From NCBI RefSeq assembly GCF_004331485.1, contig NZ_SJKD01000003.1, positions 558,001 to 622,000 on the forward strand: a stretch of 64,000 nucleotides of DNA, in the 5' to 3' direction. The notes beneath the pieces are model-generated. The model worked only from the letters and a program-made list of their open reading frames with translations, was not told the DNA's origin and searched no databases. Of the stretch, positions 8,358 through 18,260 are shown piece by piece (positions within the stretch are counted from its first letter, which is position 1; the number at the start of each line of letters is the position of its first letter). Made by a program: the position numbers and the translations under genes. This DNA is from Kribbella capetownensis (GTDB taxonomy: Bacteria; Actinomycetota; Actinomycetes; Propionibacteriales; Kribbellaceae).

Positions 8358-10208
8358 TCAGCCGAGCTTGCTCACGTCGCGTACCGCGCCCTTGTCGGCG
8401 CTGGTCGCCATGGCGGCGTACGCACGGAGCGCCTGCGAGACCTTGCGCTCACGATTCTTCGGCGCATAGACGCCGCCGAGGGCATCGCGGCGTACGGTCA
8501 GCTCGGCCTCGTCGACCAGCAGTTCGATCGAGCGGTTCGGGATGTCGATGCGGATCTGGTCGCCGTCCTGGACCAGAGCGATCGTGCCACCGGACGCGGC
8601 CTCCGGAGAGGCGTGGCCGATCGACAGGCCCGACGTGCCCCCGGAGAAGCGGCCGTCGGTGACGAGCGCGCAGACCTTGCCCAGGCCGCGGCCCTTCAGG
8701 AACGAGGTCGGGTACAGCATCTCCTGCATCCCGGGGCCGCCCTTCGGACCCTCGTACCGGATCACCACGACGTCACCCGGCTGGACCTGCTTGGCCAGGA
8801 TCTTCTCGACCGCTTCCTCCTGCGACTCGCACACCACCGCAGGACCCTGGAACGTCCAGATCGACTCGTCCACCCCGGCCGTCTTCACGACGCAACCATC
8901 GACGGCCAGGTTGCCCTTCAGTACGGCGAGGCCGCCGTCCTTCGAGTACGCGTGCTCGAAGTCGCGGATGCATCCGCCGGCCGCGTCGGTGTCGAGCGTC
9001 TCCCACCGCTCCGACTGCGAGAACGCGGTTGCCGACCGCTTGCAGCCGGGCGCCGCGTGCCACAGCTCGACAGCCTCCGGCGACGGCGAACCGCCGCGCA
9101 GGTCCCACGTCTTCAGCCACTCGTCGATCGAGTCGCTGTGCACGGTGTGGATGTTCTCGTTCAGCAGTCCGGCCCGGTGCAGCTCACCGAGGATCGCCGG
9201 GATACCACCGGCCCGGTGCACGTCCTCCATGTAGTACGTCCCGCCAGGCGCCACGTTCGGCGCGACCTTGGCCAGGCACGGCACCCGGCGCGAGACCGCG
9301 TTGATGTCGTCCAGGTCGAAGCCGACCTCGGCCTCCTGCGCGGCCGCGAGCAGGTGCAGGATCGTGTTGGTCGACCCGCCCATCGCGATGTCCAGCGCCA
9401 TCGCGTTCCCGAACGCCTCGCGGGACGCGATGTTGCGCGGCAGCACGGTCGCGTCGTCGTTGTCGTAGTACCGCTTGGTGATCTGTACGACGGTCTCGCC
9501 GGCCTTCTCGTACAGGGCCTTCCGCGCGGTGTGGGTCGCGAGCACCGAACCGTTGCCGGGCAGCGACAGGCCGATCGCCTCGGTCAGGCAGTTCATCGAG
9601 TTCGCGGTGAACATGCCGGAACAGGAGCCACAGGTCGGGCAGGCGTTCTCCTCGATCCGCAGGATGTCGGCGTCGGAGACGTTCTCGTTCACCGCCTCGG
9701 ACATCGCGTCGATCAGGTCCAGCTTGCGCACGGTGCCGTCGACCAGGGTGGCCCGGCCGGCCTCCATCGGGCCGCCGGAGACGAACACGGTCGGGATGTT
9801 CAGCCGCAGCGCGGCGTTCAGCATGCCCGGGGTGATCTTGTCGCAGTTCGAGATGCAGACCAGCGCGTCGGCGCAGTGCGCCTCGACCATGTACTCGACC
9901 GAGTCGGCGATCAGGTCCCGCGACGGCAGGCTGTAGAGCATTCCGCCGTGGCCCATCGCGATCCCGTCGTCGACGGCGATCGTGTTGAACTCGCGCGCGA
10001 TCCCGCCGGCCGCGTGGATCGCCTCGGACACGATGCGGCCGACCGGCGCCAGGTGGGTGTGGCCGGGCACGAACTCGGTGAAGCTGTTCGCCACCGCGAT
10101 GATCGGTTTGCCGAAGTCCTCCCGGGCGACCCCGGACGCCTGCATGAGGGCGCGGGCGCCGGCCATGTTGCGGCCGTGGGTGACGGTACGGGACCTCAAG
10201 GCTGGCAC
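8358..10208 (-). CDS. ilvD: Dihydroxy-acid dehydratase IlvD
   Basis: Fe-S lyase that dehydrates 2,3-dihydroxy-isovalerate and dihydroxy-methylvalerate to the keto acids of valine, isoleucine and leucine synthesis. At 616 aa it is the long E. coli type and tracks it almost end to end (start [20 protein letters not shown]). Signature regions: [10 protein letters not shown] with Cys122, CPTCGSC with Cys190/193/196, and [11 protein letters not shown]. Single gene with no other ilv gene nearby. Its 3' end faces the mazF-like gene across a long hairpin; its 5' side faces an AraC-family gene. Confidence 0.97.
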   Translation of the reverse strand: MPALRSRTVTHGRNMAGARALMQASGVAREDFGKPIIAVANSFTEFVPGHTHLAPVGRIVSEAIHAAGGIAREFNTIAVDDGIAMGHGGMLYSLPSRDLIADSVEYMVEAHCADALVCISNCDKITPGMLNAALRLNIPTVFVSGGPMEAGRATLVDGTVRKLDLIDAMSEAVNENVSDADILRIEENACPTCGSCSGMFTANSMNCLTEAIGLSLPGNGSVLATHTARKALYEKAGETVVQITKRYYDNDDATVLPRNIASREAFGNAMALDIAMGGSTNTILHLLAAAQEAEVGFDLDDINAVSRRVPCLAKVAPNVAPGGTYYMEDVHRAGGIPAILGELHRAGLLNENIHTVHSDSIDEWLKTWDLRGGSPSPEAVELWHAAPGCKRSATAFSQSERWETLDTDAAGGCIRDFEHAYSKDGGLAVLKGNLAVDGCVVKTAGVDESIWTFQGPAVVCESQEEAVEKILAKQVQPGDVVVIRYEGPKGGPGMQEMLYPTSFLKGRGLGKVCALVTDGRFSGGTSGLSIGHASPEAASGGTIALVQDGDQIRIDIPNRSIELLVDEAELTVRRDALGGVYAPKNRERKVSQALRAYAAMATSADKGAVRDVSKLG

Positions 10209-10326
10209 GACGGCACTCTCCTCGCTCGCGGGACGACTGATCCGATGGTGCCACGTGCGTCCGGATGGCGGTACGCGGGTCCCGGATACTGGCGCGGATG
10301 ATTCTGTCCGAGGCCGGATCTAGCCT

Positions 10327-11175
10327 GTGACCATGGGTGGGATGGAGCATCACACGCGCGCGGTGCACCCAGCCTTGCGCCCGTACGTCGGTGACGTCAG
10401 CGGGTACGCGTACCACGGCGATCCGCCCGACCTGCACCGCGGCCTGCCGTCGCGGTACCTGACGCTCGTCATCACGCTGGACGATCCGCTCGGCGTCGCC
10501 TGGCCGGACTGTCCGGTGGAGAAATACGACGCACTGGTCGGCGGACTGCACTCGACCGCGGTCCACATCGGCGCGACACCCAGCCGGGCGGGCGTCCAGC
10601 TGTCGCTGACACCGGCCGCGGCGCGCGTCCTGCTCGGCCTGCCACCCGGTGAGCTCGCGTCGACCGTCGTCGGCCTCGATGAGGTGCTCGGCCGGCCGGC
10701 CCGGATGCTGACGGAGCAGCTGCGGGAGGCCCCGGGTTGGGACGAGCGCATGGACCTACTCGAAACGCTGTTCCTTCGGCGGATGGCGGACACGCCTGCA
10801 CATGAGGTGCGTCCGGAGGTGAGTTGGGCCTGGCGACGACTACGTGACGCCGGCGGGGCGATCGGCGTACAGGAACTGGCCGCCGAGGTGGGGTGGAGCC
10901 GGCGGCATCTGACCGATCGCTTCACCGCCGAGTTCGGGCTGGCGCCGAAGGTGGCGGCGCGCGTGCTGCGGTTCGAGCGGGCGGTCGGGCGATTGCGACG
11001 GCAGCCGACGATCCGGCTCGCCGACCTGGCCGCGGAGTTCGGGTACGCCGATCAGGCGCATCTGACCCGCGAGTGGCAGGCGATCGCGGGCTGCTCGCCG
11101 CGGCAGTGGCTGACCGAGGAGCTCCCAAATCTTCAAGACTTCGTCCCGGCCTGGGCCGAAGAGTTGGAGGTATGA
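10327..11175 (+). CDS. AraC-family transcriptional regulator
   Basis: 282-aa protein whose C-terminal ~100 residues form the two helix-turn-helix motifs of AraC/XylS proteins: IGVQELAAEVGWSRRHLTDRF, then IRLADLAAEFGYADQAHLTREW. The N-terminal part resembles DUF6597-type sensor domains of actinobacterial AraC proteins. The start is uncertain: GTG 10327, ATG 10333 and ATG 10342 are in frame and none has a strong ribosome site. Its stop overlaps the next ATG (ATGA), so it is co-translated with a glyoxalase-fold protein, which it may regulate or act with. Confidence 0.88.
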   Translation: MTMGGMEHHTRAVHPALRPYVGDVSGYAYHGDPPDLHRGLPSRYLTLVITLDDPLGVAWPDCPVEKYDALVGGLHSTAVHIGATPSRAGVQLSLTPAAARVLLGLPPGELASTVVGLDEVLGRPARMLTEQLREAPGWDERMDLLETLFLRRMADTPAHEVRPEVSWAWRRLRDAGGAIGVQELAAEVGWSRRHLTDRFTAEFGLAPKVAARVLRFERAVGRLRRQPTIRLADLAAEFGYADQAHLTREWQAIAGCSPRQWLTEELPNLQDFVPAWAEELEV

Positions 11176-11603
11176 ACACGACGACTGAACAGCAGAAGAA
11201 CGTGATCGGCGTCTGGCCCGGCCTGCACTACAAGGACGGACAGGCCGCACTGAAGTTCCTCACCGAGGGCCTCGGTTTCGTCCTGGTCGCGTCGTACCCC
11301 GGAGCGGCCGAGGGTTCGGTTTTGCATGCCGAGCTGTCCTGGCCGACCGGTGGCGGCATCATGGTGGGCTCGAGCGATGCCAAGTCCGAACCAGACGAGT
11401 TCACCGCGCTGGCCGACGTACCCCAGTCGGTCTATCTCGTCCACGAGGACCCCGACAGCCTGATCGGCCGCGCGATCGCCGCCGGCGCGGCCGTGGTCCG
11501 CGGGCTGTCCGACTCGGACTACGGATCCCGTGGCTTCACCGTGCGCGATCCCGAGGGCAACATCTGGAGCGTCGGCACCTACGCCGGCGAGATCCCCAAG
11601 TAA
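11172..11603 (+). CDS. VOC (glyoxalase/bleomycin-resistance fold) protein
   Basis: 143-aa protein of the vicinal oxygen chelate superfamily: two beta-alpha-beta-beta-beta modules, with GLHYKDGQAALKFLTEGLGF at the N-terminus and GFTVRDPEGNIWSVGTY at the C-terminus. Members of this PhnB/YcgJ-like subgroup often pair with AraC genes, as here. The ATG at 11172 follows GGAGG directly and overlaps the AraC stop. Substrate is unknown; a detoxification or binding role is only an inference. Confidence 0.86.
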   Translation: MNTTTEQQKNVIGVWPGLHYKDGQAALKFLTEGLGFVLVASYPGAAEGSVLHAELSWPTGGGIMVGSSDAKSEPDEFTALADVPQSVYLVHEDPDSLIGRAIAAGAAVVRGLSDSDYGSRGFTVRDPEGNIWSVGTYAGEIPK

Positions 11604-11661
11604 TCCACAGGTTCATGCTGCACGCCCAGCATCGGCGCGGCGATCTCACTAGACTCGCGGG

Positions 11662-13500
11662 GTGACCGAGACATCCGGGCTGCCCGTTTCCGAAGCTGTC
11701 GAAGTGCTGAGCCGAGTCTTCGGGTACGACGCCTTCCGCGGTCAGCAGGCCGAGATCATCGACACGGTCGTGGCCGGTGGTGACGCCTTGGTGCTGATGC
11801 CGACCGGTGGCGGCAAGTCGCTGTGCTACCAGATCCCGGCGCTGGTCAGATCCGGCGTGGGTGTGGTGATCTCGCCACTGATCGCGCTGATGCAGGACCA
11901 GGTCGACGCGCTGACCGCGCTCGGGGTCCGGGCCGGGTTCCTCAACTCGACCCAGGACTTCGAGCAGCGGCGTGAGGTCGAGCAGGCATTCCTGGCCGGC
12001 GAATTGGACCTGCTGTACCTCGCACCCGAGCGGCTGCGGGTGGAGTCGACCGTCCGGCTGCTCGACCAGGGCAAGATCGCACTGTTCGCGATCGACGAAG
12101 CGCACTGTGTGTCCCAGTGGGGCCACGACTTCCGGCCCGACTACCTGATGCTGTCGGAGTTGCACGAGCGCTGGCCCGACGTACCGCGGATCGCCTTGAC
12201 CGCGACCGCAACGGAGGCGACGCACCAGGAGATCGCGACCCGGTTGAAGCTGACCGACGCGAAGCATTTCGTCGCGAGCTTCGACCGGCCGAACATCCAG
12301 TACCGGATCGTGCCGAAGGACAGCCCGCAGCGGCAGTTGCTCGACCTGCTCCGGACCGAGCACGCCGGTGACGCGGGCATCGTCTACTGCCTGTCCCGCA
12401 ACAGCGTCGAGAAGACGGCGGCCTTCCTGACCCAGAACGGGATCGAGGCCGTGCCGTACCACGCCGGCCTGGACAGCCGGACCCGCGCCGCCAACCAGGC
12501 CAGGTTCCTGCGCGAGGACGGCCTCGTAGTGGTCGCGACGATCGCGTTCGGGATGGGCATCGACAAGCCGGACGTCCGCTTCGTCGCGCACCTCGATCTG
12601 CCGAAGTCGGTCGAGGGCTACTACCAGGAGACCGGACGCGCCGGCCGCGACGGGCTGCCGTCGACCGCGTGGCTCGCCTACGGACTGCAGGACGTCGTAC
12701 AGCAGCGGAAGATGATCGACACATCCGAGGGCGACCTCGCGCATCGGCGCCGGCTCAGTTCGCATCTCGACGCGATGCTGGCGTTGTGCGAGACCGTGCA
12801 GTGCCGCCGGTCGCAACTGCTCGCGTACTTCGGACAGCACGGCGACACGTGCGGGAACTGCGACACCTGCCTGACCCCGCCGGAGTCGTGGGACGGGACG
12901 ATCGCGGCGCAGAAGCTGCTGTCGACCGTGTACCGGCTGCAGCACGAGCGCGGCCAGAAGTTCGGCGCCGGCCAGTTGATCGACATCCTGCTCGGCAAGG
13001 AGACCGAGAAGGTCAAGCAGTTCCGGCACGACCAGCTGAGCGTGTTCGGGATCGGGACCGAGCTGAAGGACACCGAGTGGCGCGGCGTGATCCGGCAACT
13101 GCTGGCGCTGCGGCTGCTCGCGGTCGAGGGCGACTACGGGACGCTCGTCCTCACCGACGAGAGCGGTGAGGTGCTCGGCCGGCGGCGCGAGGTGATGATG
13201 CGCCGCGAGCCGGAGCGGGTGCGGTCGAGGTCCTCGTCCGGATCGAAGAAGAAGGCCGCCGCGGCGGACCTCTCCCCCGAGGCGGCTCCCGTGTTCGAGC
13301 GGCTACGGACCTGGCGTGCCGCCGTGGCCAAGGAGCAAGGCGTTCCGGCGTACGTCATCTTCCACGACGCGACGCTCCGCCAGATCGCCACCGACCTTCC
13401 CGGCAGCCTGGCCGCGCTCGGCACCATCAGCGGTATCGGCGAGAACAAACTCGCCAAGTACGGCGAGGGCGTCCTGGAGGCGTTGTCCGCTGCGGACTGA
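11662..13500 (+). CDS. recQ: ATP-dependent DNA helicase RecQ
   Basis: 3'-5' superfamily 2 DNA helicase for recombination and fork repair, 612 aa. Seen in order: Walker A MPTGGGKS (Lys52), DEAH box at 145-148 followed by the aromatic-rich loop [11 protein letters not shown], helicase motif [12 protein letters not shown], an RQC zinc site with Cys residues in CETVQCRR and CGNCDTC, a winged-helix region, and a C-terminal HRDC domain from about residue 530 ([24 protein letters not shown]). A Ser/Lys-rich linker ([13 protein letters not shown]) precedes HRDC. GTG start. Freestanding; no LexA box seen upstream. Confidence 0.95.
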   Translation: MTETSGLPVSEAVEVLSRVFGYDAFRGQQAEIIDTVVAGGDALVLMPTGGGKSLCYQIPALVRSGVGVVISPLIALMQDQVDALTALGVRAGFLNSTQDFEQRREVEQAFLAGELDLLYLAPERLRVESTVRLLDQGKIALFAIDEAHCVSQWGHDFRPDYLMLSELHERWPDVPRIALTATATEATHQEIATRLKLTDAKHFVASFDRPNIQYRIVPKDSPQRQLLDLLRTEHAGDAGIVYCLSRNSVEKTAAFLTQNGIEAVPYHAGLDSRTRAANQARFLREDGLVVVATIAFGMGIDKPDVRFVAHLDLPKSVEGYYQETGRAGRDGLPSTAWLAYGLQDVVQQRKMIDTSEGDLAHRRRLSSHLDAMLALCETVQCRRSQLLAYFGQHGDTCGNCDTCLTPPESWDGTIAAQKLLSTVYRLQHERGQKFGAGQLIDILLGKETEKVKQFRHDQLSVFGIGTELKDTEWRGVIRQLLALRLLAVEGDYGTLVLTDESGEVLGRRREVMMRREPERVRSRSSSGSKKKAAAADLSPEAAPVFERLRTWRAAVAKEQGVPAYVIFHDATLRQIATDLPGSLAALGTISGIGENKLAKYGEGVLEALSAAD

Positions 13501-13580
13501 TGTCGAGTCCGGCCGGGTTCCTTCGACGCGAGGGTATGAGCGCGGGTCGGCCGCGCTCTCCGGAGTGAAGGAGCAGGATC

Positions 13581-14162
13581 ATGTCTTCATCGGTGTTGTT
13601 GATGGCGATGTCCCTCGACGGGTACATCGCGGGACCGAACGACCGTCCGGGCAACCCGGGCGGCGACGGCTTCATGCGGTTGCACAAGTGGTACGAGCGG
13701 CCGGACGGCGAGTTCGGTCGGCCGGAGGGTCCGGCCGGCGATGTCTGGGACGAGCTGAACGCGACCGGCGCGGTGCTGGTCGGCCGGCGAACCGCCGAGC
13801 AGGTCGACTACTACGGCGGGGAACACCACGACGGCGTACCGATCTTCGTGCTCAGCCGCCAACCGGCGCCGGCGATCGAGCAGAAGTACCCGCAGGTGAA
13901 GATCGTCTCCGACATCGAGACCGCGATGGCGCAGGCCAAAGCCGCGGCCGGGGACAAGGACGTCCTGGTCCACGGTGCGGTCACCGCCCAGAAGGCGCTC
14001 GAGGCCGGCGTCCTCGACGAACTCCAGATCGACCAGGTCCCGGTCCTGTTCGGCGAAGGGCTCCGGCTCTTCGACGTCCTGCCGAACCGCGTCGAGCTGG
14101 ACGTCGTCCGCGTGATCGACACCCCAGCAGCCACCCACATCCGCTACCGAGTCCACCGCTGA
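13581..14162 (+). CDS. Dihydrofolate reductase-fold (RibD C-terminal-like) protein
   Basis: 193-aa protein with the DHFR/RibD reductase fold: SVLLMAMSLDGYIAGPND at the N-terminus, ATGAVLVGRRTAEQ in the middle, and DELQIDQVPVLFGEGLRLF near the C-terminus. Such proteins are probable NADPH-dependent reductases; few have known substrates and this one is not a true FolA. AAGGAG lies well placed before the ATG at 13581. It sits 80 bases after recQ and converges on a beta-lactamase-fold gene. Confidence 0.85.
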   Translation: MSSSVLLMAMSLDGYIAGPNDRPGNPGGDGFMRLHKWYERPDGEFGRPEGPAGDVWDELNATGAVLVGRRTAEQVDYYGGEHHDGVPIFVLSRQPAPAIEQKYPQVKIVSDIETAMAQAKAAAGDKDVLVHGAVTAQKALEAGVLDELQIDQVPVLFGEGLRLFDVLPNRVELDVVRVIDTPAATHIRYRVHR

Positions 14163-14198
14163 GGCGAGCGCCGCCTGGGCAAGTCCTCCAGTCCGCGC

Positions 14199-15350
14199 TC
14201 AGCCGAGCAAGGGCTGGAGGGCCGTGGTCAGCCCGGTGATCGCGCTGTCGAGGTGCCTGCCGCCGTCGGCGACCAGCAGGGCGACCGAGACCTTCTTCGC
14301 CGGGACCACGACGAGCAGGCTGGTGTGGTCGGGCATGTCCCCGAAATGGCCGTACGCCGTGCCGAGGCCGAACTGCAGCGTGAACAGCATCGTCCCCAAC
14401 CCGTAGGGCGCGTTGCCCTTCGTGGTCATCTGGCTGACCAGGTCAGGCGGCAGCACGCGTCCGCCGTACAACTGGTATCCCCAGCGCGCGACCGTCGGTG
14501 CGTCGGCGGCGAGTCCGCCTGACGCAGCCACCGCACTCGCCCACGCGCGGCACGGAAGGTAACCGTCCGGTTCGCCGCAGGAGTCGTTGTGGTCCACAGC
14601 CGCAGGGGGCTGCGGCTTCTCCCCGTCCTGGAAGGCGGCGTGCTTCAGCCCAGCCGGTGCGGCCAGATCACGACGGAGTACACCGGCGAGCGGCTGGCCG
14701 GTCACCTTCTCGACCAGCAGCCCCAGCAGCTGATAGCTGGGGTTGCTGTAACCGGAGTCGCCGCCCGGCGCCCCGACCGTAGCGGTGTGGTACGACAGCG
14801 GCTGATCGAGCGTCCAATGCTTACCTGGTGCCGCTGCGACCGCCTGGTCCACCGCGCGGTAGTCCCCGTCCAGGTAATCCGGCACGCCGGACGTCATCGA
14901 CAGATGCTGCCGGACGGTCGCGCCGTTCGCCGTCAACTTGTGCTGCACGTACGTCGAGATCGGCTTGTCCAGTTCGACCTTCCCGGCCTTGGCGAGCAGC
15001 ATCACCTCCGCCGCGACGAACGTCTTCGTGATGCTGGCGACCGCCATGCTCGTGTCCGGGCGCAACGCTGTTCCGGCGCTGTCCTTGCCGGCCGCTCCTG
15101 ACCACGTCCAACGATCGGTGACGACCGCCGCGGTCGCACCCCGTGAACCTGCCGGGCTGTCCGGAAACGCGACGATCTTCGCCAGTACGGCCTGCAGGGC
15201 CTGGGCTTTCCCCGGGTCAAGCGCGGTCGTTCCCGGATCCGGGAACGCCGGCACCGTGACAGGGACGACCGGCGCTGCTGCCGGCTCCCCTCCCCCACCA
15301 GAGCACCCCACCAGCGCGATCACCAGGAGGGCGGCCGCGCTCCACCTCAT
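14199..15350 (-). CDS. Beta-lactamase-fold serine hydrolase lipoprotein (copy 1)
   Basis: 383-aa exported lipoprotein: hydrophobic leader ending in the lipobox LVGC (Cys16), then a low-complexity spacer and a class C beta-lactamase/D-alanyl-D-alanine carboxypeptidase-like domain. Catalytic SxxK is SITK in MAVASITKTF; the YxN element is YSN in GYSNPSYQ. These serve as esterases, peptidases or beta-lactamase relatives at the outer face of the membrane; activity cannot be assigned. The next upstream gene (15429-16571) is a close paralogue in the same direction, so this is a tandem duplication. Confidence 0.88.
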   Translation of the reverse strand: MRWSAAALLVIALVGCSGGGGEPAAAPVVPVTVPAFPDPGTTALDPGKAQALQAVLAKIVAFPDSPAGSRGATAAVVTDRWTWSGAAGKDSAGTALRPDTSMAVASITKTFVAAEVMLLAKAGKVELDKPISTYVQHKLTANGATVRQHLSMTSGVPDYLDGDYRAVDQAVAAAPGKHWTLDQPLSYHTATVGAPGGDSGYSNPSYQLLGLLVEKVTGQPLAGVLRRDLAAPAGLKHAAFQDGEKPQPPAAVDHNDSCGEPDGYLPCRAWASAVAASGGLAADAPTVARWGYQLYGGRVLPPDLVSQMTTKGNAPYGLGTMLFTLQFGLGTAYGHFGDMPDHTSLLVVVPAKKVSVALLVADGGRHLDSAITGLTTALQPLLG

Positions 15351-15428
15351 CCTCCGATCATGCCACCGAAACCGTCCGGCGTCATTGCCCGATCCGGCCT
15401 CGCCACCGGGTCCGTAGCCCGGGTCCGA

Positions 15429-16571
15429 TCAGCCGAGCAGGGGCTGGAGGGTGGTGATGAGTTGGGTCATCGCGGTGTCGACCTGTTTGTTGCCGTCAGC
15501 AAAGAGTAGGGCGACGGAGAGCCTCTTCTCCGGGATCACGACCAGGAGGCTGGTGTGGTCGGCCAGCTCACCGCGGTGACCGAACGCCGTACCGATGCCG
15601 AACTGCCCGGTGAACCGCATCGTGCCCAGCCCGTACTCCCCCTCGCCCTTGGTCATCTCGCTCACCAGGTCGGCCGGAAGCACGCGGCCGCCGTACAGCT
15701 CGTATCCCCAGCGCGCGATCGTCGGCGCGTCCGCGGCCAGCCCTCCGTTCGCCGCCGACAAGCTGGCGATCGAGCGGCACGGGAGGTAGCCGTCGTTCGC
15801 CGGGCCACACCCGGGATTGGCGTCGACCACGGCCGGCGGCTGCGGCTTCTCGCCGTCCTGGAAGGCAGCGTGTTGCAGCCCCGCCGGCGTCGCCAGGTCC
15901 CGGCGGAGCACGGTCGCGAGCGGCTGCCCGGTCACCTTCTCGATCAGCAGGCCGAGCAGTACGTAGCTGGGATTGCTGTAGTTGTAAGTGCTGCCCGGTG
16001 CTCCGACCGGCGCGGTGTCGTAGGACAAGGCCTGCTCAGGTGTCCAGTGCTTACCCGGCGCGGCCGAGATTGCCTTGTCCATCCGCGTGTAGTCGTCGGG
16101 CCGGTAGTTCGGTACGCCGGACGTCATCGAGAGATGCTGCCGGACGGTCGCGTTGTTCGCGGTCAGCTTGTGCTTCACGTACGTCGAGATCGGCGCATCC
16201 AGGTCGACCTTCTTCGCTTTCGCCAAGAGCATCACTTCTGCCGCGACGAACGTCTTCGTGATGCTCGCGACCGCCATACTCGTGTCCGCGGTCAGCGCCG
16301 TACCCCTGGCGTCCTTCCCCGCCGCCCCGGACCAGGTCCACCGATCGGTGACCACCGAGGCCGTGACACCCCGCGAGCCCGACTCGACGTCCGGCGTCGC
16401 GACGATCTTCGCGAGCACGTCCTGCAAGGCCATCGCCTTGGCTGGATCGAGCGGCGTCGTCGCGGGATCAACGAAGATGGCCGCTGTGGCAGGCGCGCTC
16501 GCCCGCGGGCTCCCGCCCGAACAACCGACCAACGTCAGCACCACCAGCGCCGCCACCCCCGACTTCAACAT
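15429..16571 (-). CDS. Beta-lactamase-fold serine hydrolase lipoprotein (copy 2)
   Basis: 380-aa paralogue of the neighbouring gene, with the same plan: signal peptide with lipobox LVGC, SITK active-site motif in MAVASITKTF, YSN motif in NYSNPSYV, and near-identical blocks such as KTFVAAEVMLLAKA, TVRQHLSMTSGVP and HAAFQDGEKPQPPA. I start it at ATG 16571 (after GAAGG), which puts the signal peptide at the true N-terminus; an upstream in-frame start would add 21 residues before it. Divergent from an SDR gene 56 bases away. Both paralogues end in TTLQPLLG or TALQPLLG. Confidence 0.88.
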   Translation of the reverse strand: MLKSGVAALVVLTLVGCSGGSPRASAPATAAIFVDPATTPLDPAKAMALQDVLAKIVATPDVESGSRGVTASVVTDRWTWSGAAGKDARGTALTADTSMAVASITKTFVAAEVMLLAKAKKVDLDAPISTYVKHKLTANNATVRQHLSMTSGVPNYRPDDYTRMDKAISAAPGKHWTPEQALSYDTAPVGAPGSTYNYSNPSYVLLGLLIEKVTGQPLATVLRRDLATPAGLQHAAFQDGEKPQPPAVVDANPGCGPANDGYLPCRSIASLSAANGGLAADAPTIARWGYELYGGRVLPADLVSEMTKGEGEYGLGTMRFTGQFGIGTAFGHRGELADHTSLLVVIPEKRLSVALLFADGNKQVDTAMTQLITTLQPLLG

Positions 16572-16627
16572 CCTTCGATAGTGGCACCGAAGGAGTTCAG
16601 CGCTGCGGAACTGGCAGAGTGGGGGCC

Positions 16628-17395
16628 GTGGCACGGATTCTGATCACTGGTACTGCGGACGGGCTCGGTCGGCTGGCCGCGGCCGAGCTCATTGATCAAG
16701 GGCACAGCGTCGTACTGCATGGGCGCAACGACGTCCGTGCTGCCGATGCGATGGCCGCGCTGCCTGGGGCCGAAGCTGCGTTGATCGGTGATCTTGCGAG
16801 TATCGCGGAGACGCGCGACCTGGCTCGGCAGGCGAATGAGTCGGGGCGGTTCGATGTGGTGATCCACAACGCTGCGGTCGGTTATCAGGAACCGCGGATC
16901 GAGACCGTCGACGGGCTGGAACACGTGTTCGCCGTCAACGCGTTGGCGCCGTACCTGCTGACGGCTCTGATCGATCGGCCGGGCCGGCTGATCTACCTGA
17001 GCTCGGGCATGCACGAGAGCGGGGACGTCGTACTCGATGATCTGCAGTGGGTACGGCGGCGGTGGCGGGGAGCGCAGGCGTACTCGGACTCGAAGCTGCA
17101 CGACGTGATCCTCGCGTTCGCGGTCGCCCGGCTGTGGCCCGACGTACTGTCGAACTCCTTGGATCCGGGCTGGGTCCCGACCAAGATGGGCGGCCGCGGT
17201 GCACCCGGCGACCTGGGCCAGGCGCACCTGACCCAGGTCTGGCTCGCCACCGCGGCGAGCACGCCGAGTGGCGGGTACTACTACCACCTCCGGCCGCATC
17301 GGACGCATCCGGCTGCGTCCGATCCGGAGGTGCAAGCGGCCTTCCTGGACGCCTGCGCCGCGCTCACCGGCGTGACGTTGCCGGATCATTCCTGA
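16628..17395 (+). CDS. Short-chain dehydrogenase/reductase family protein
   Basis: 255-aa Rossmann-fold protein. Seen: variant cofactor loop TGTADGLG near residues 7-14, HNAA instead of the common NNAG, a Ser-containing LSSGMH strand and YSDSK as the YxxxK motif. The active-site set is therefore complete. I prefer the GTG at 16628; an in-frame GTG at 16619 would add three residues. The 3' end overlaps the convergent glyoxalase-fold gene by ten bases. Function unknown beyond NAD(P)-dependent oxidoreductase. Confidence 0.83.
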   Translation: MARILITGTADGLGRLAAAELIDQGHSVVLHGRNDVRAADAMAALPGAEAALIGDLASIAETRDLARQANESGRFDVVIHNAAVGYQEPRIETVDGLEHVFAVNALAPYLLTALIDRPGRLIYLSSGMHESGDVVLDDLQWVRRRWRGAQAYSDSKLHDVILAFAVARLWPDVLSNSLDPGWVPTKMGGRGAPGDLGQAHLTQVWLATAASTPSGGYYYHLRPHRTHPAASDPEVQAAFLDACAALTGVTLPDHS

Positions 17396-17757
17396 GAGAC
17401 GTACAGCCGGTTCCCGTCCTGGTCGCGGAGGCTGAACATCGGCGGGATGCCCGGCCACTTCAGCAGTTCGTCGGTCTCGACGCCTTCGGCGCGGAAGTGC
17501 TCGTGCGCCGCCTCGGCGTCCGGGCTGGACAGGCGGATGCCGGTGTCGACGCCGGCCGGGCTGTCGTCCCTGGCCGGGGTGAGCGCGATGCTGGCCGCGG
17601 CGCCCGGTGGCGCGACCACGATCCAGCGACCGCCGAACTGCGGCAGCGGAGCATCCATCAACAGCTCGAATCCCAGCGTCTCGGTGTAGAACGCGACCGC
17701 ACGATCCTGGTCGGTGACCGGTACGCCGACGGTCCGAATGCCGGTGAGGTGGTTCAT
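17386..17757 (-). CDS. VOC (glyoxalase-fold) protein
   Basis: 123-aa vicinal oxygen chelate protein: IRTVGVPVTDQDRAVAFYTETLGFEL at the N-terminus (too regular to be chance) and FSLRDQDGNRLYVSQ at the C-terminus are the two paired modules. The ATG at 17757 is chosen because AAAGGAG lies eight bases upstream; a longer frame starting at 17790 would run through the palindrome described next. Likely single gene whose promoter contains that palindrome. Substrate unknown. Confidence 0.85.
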   Translation of the reverse strand: MNHLTGIRTVGVPVTDQDRAVAFYTETLGFELLMDAPLPQFGGRWIVVAPPGAAASIALTPARDDSPAGVDTGIRLSSPDAEAAHEHFRAEGVETDELLKWPGIPPMFSLRDQDGNRLYVSQE

Positions 17758-17773
17758 CTCGGTTCTCCTTTGG

Positions 17774-17790
17774 GTGAAAGGTGCTTTCAC
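17774..17790. promoter_or_regulatory. Palindromic operator before the VOC gene
   Basis: GTGAAAG-GTG-CTTTCAC: two perfect 7-base arms with a 3-base centre, placed 16-33 bases upstream of the VOC start codon and just before its ribosome site. The position suggests a repressor site over the start of transcription. The neighbouring regulator remnant on the same strand may be the vestige of a former partner. Confidence 0.5.
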
Positions 17791-17985
17791 TCAGGAGGTA
17801 GAGACCGATCCGGAGATTTCGACATCGTCCGGCAGCGGATTCTCCAGGCCGTACACGACGAGGTACTGGTCCGGGGCGTCGAGAACGGCGAGGACCTCGT
17901 ACGGCAGGGTGAGGCGGCCGAGGGTGGGATGGGTCAGGCGCTTGTGGCCGGTGACGTGACCCTGGGATGGAAGACTCCAGCCCAA
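17791..17985 (-). pseudogene. C-terminal remnant of a MmyB-like XRE regulator
   Basis: Only about 60 codons remain. The segment HVTGHKRLTHPTLGRLTLPY, followed by EVLAVLDAPDQYLVVYGLE, matches the end of the MmyB-like ligand-binding domain that closes many actinobacterial XRE-family regulators (pattern: GxKRhxHPxVGxLxLxYExL ... QxLVVY). The N-terminal helix-turn-helix and most of the sensor domain are missing: an in-frame TAG lies a few codons before the homology and no matching frame continues upstream. Probably a decayed gene. It ends where the VOC operator begins. Confidence 0.6.
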
Positions 17986-18260
17986 GCCCTCAACGAGGCA
18001 CTACGTGCAACAACCGATTGAAACCGCCCGCGCCGGCGTGGTCGACCCGCGCCCAAAGTCGCGATTTTCCCCGAGGCGGGCCTCTCACCGGCCCGCTGCA
18101 CGGAAACTTTTCGCCGCCTGACGGCAACTTGTTTCCGCGAAGCCCACCACCCGATTCCCGGCCGAGTGCGGCTAGCTGCTCCGCCCGGCTGGACCGGCTG
18201 CGGGCAGAGCAAGCCCCGGGCGGCGATCGCGATGCCGGCCGGGGCTTGTCTGGTGTTGAA
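17986..18260. other. Non-coding gap with nested inverted repeats
   Basis: No gene is supported here. It holds a nested inverted repeat, CGGAAAC (18101-18107) with GTTTCCG (18131-18137), enclosing GCCG/CGGC, and the hairpin at 18210-18248 described separately. The region probably contains debris of the MmyB-like gene. Confidence 0.4.
18210..18248 (-). terminator. Hairpin downstream of the DUF3352 gene
   Basis: Arms CAAGCCCCGG (18210-18219) and CCGGGGCTTG (18239-18248) pair perfectly and sit 12 bases after the stop of the minus-strand DUF3352 gene. There is no T-tract, as is common for actinobacterial terminators. Confidence 0.6.

Noticed and set aside
16580..16605. AGTTC/GAACT inverted repeat between the lipoprotein and SDR genes
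   Set aside because: Arms of only five bases with a nine-base centre; not convincing as an operator.
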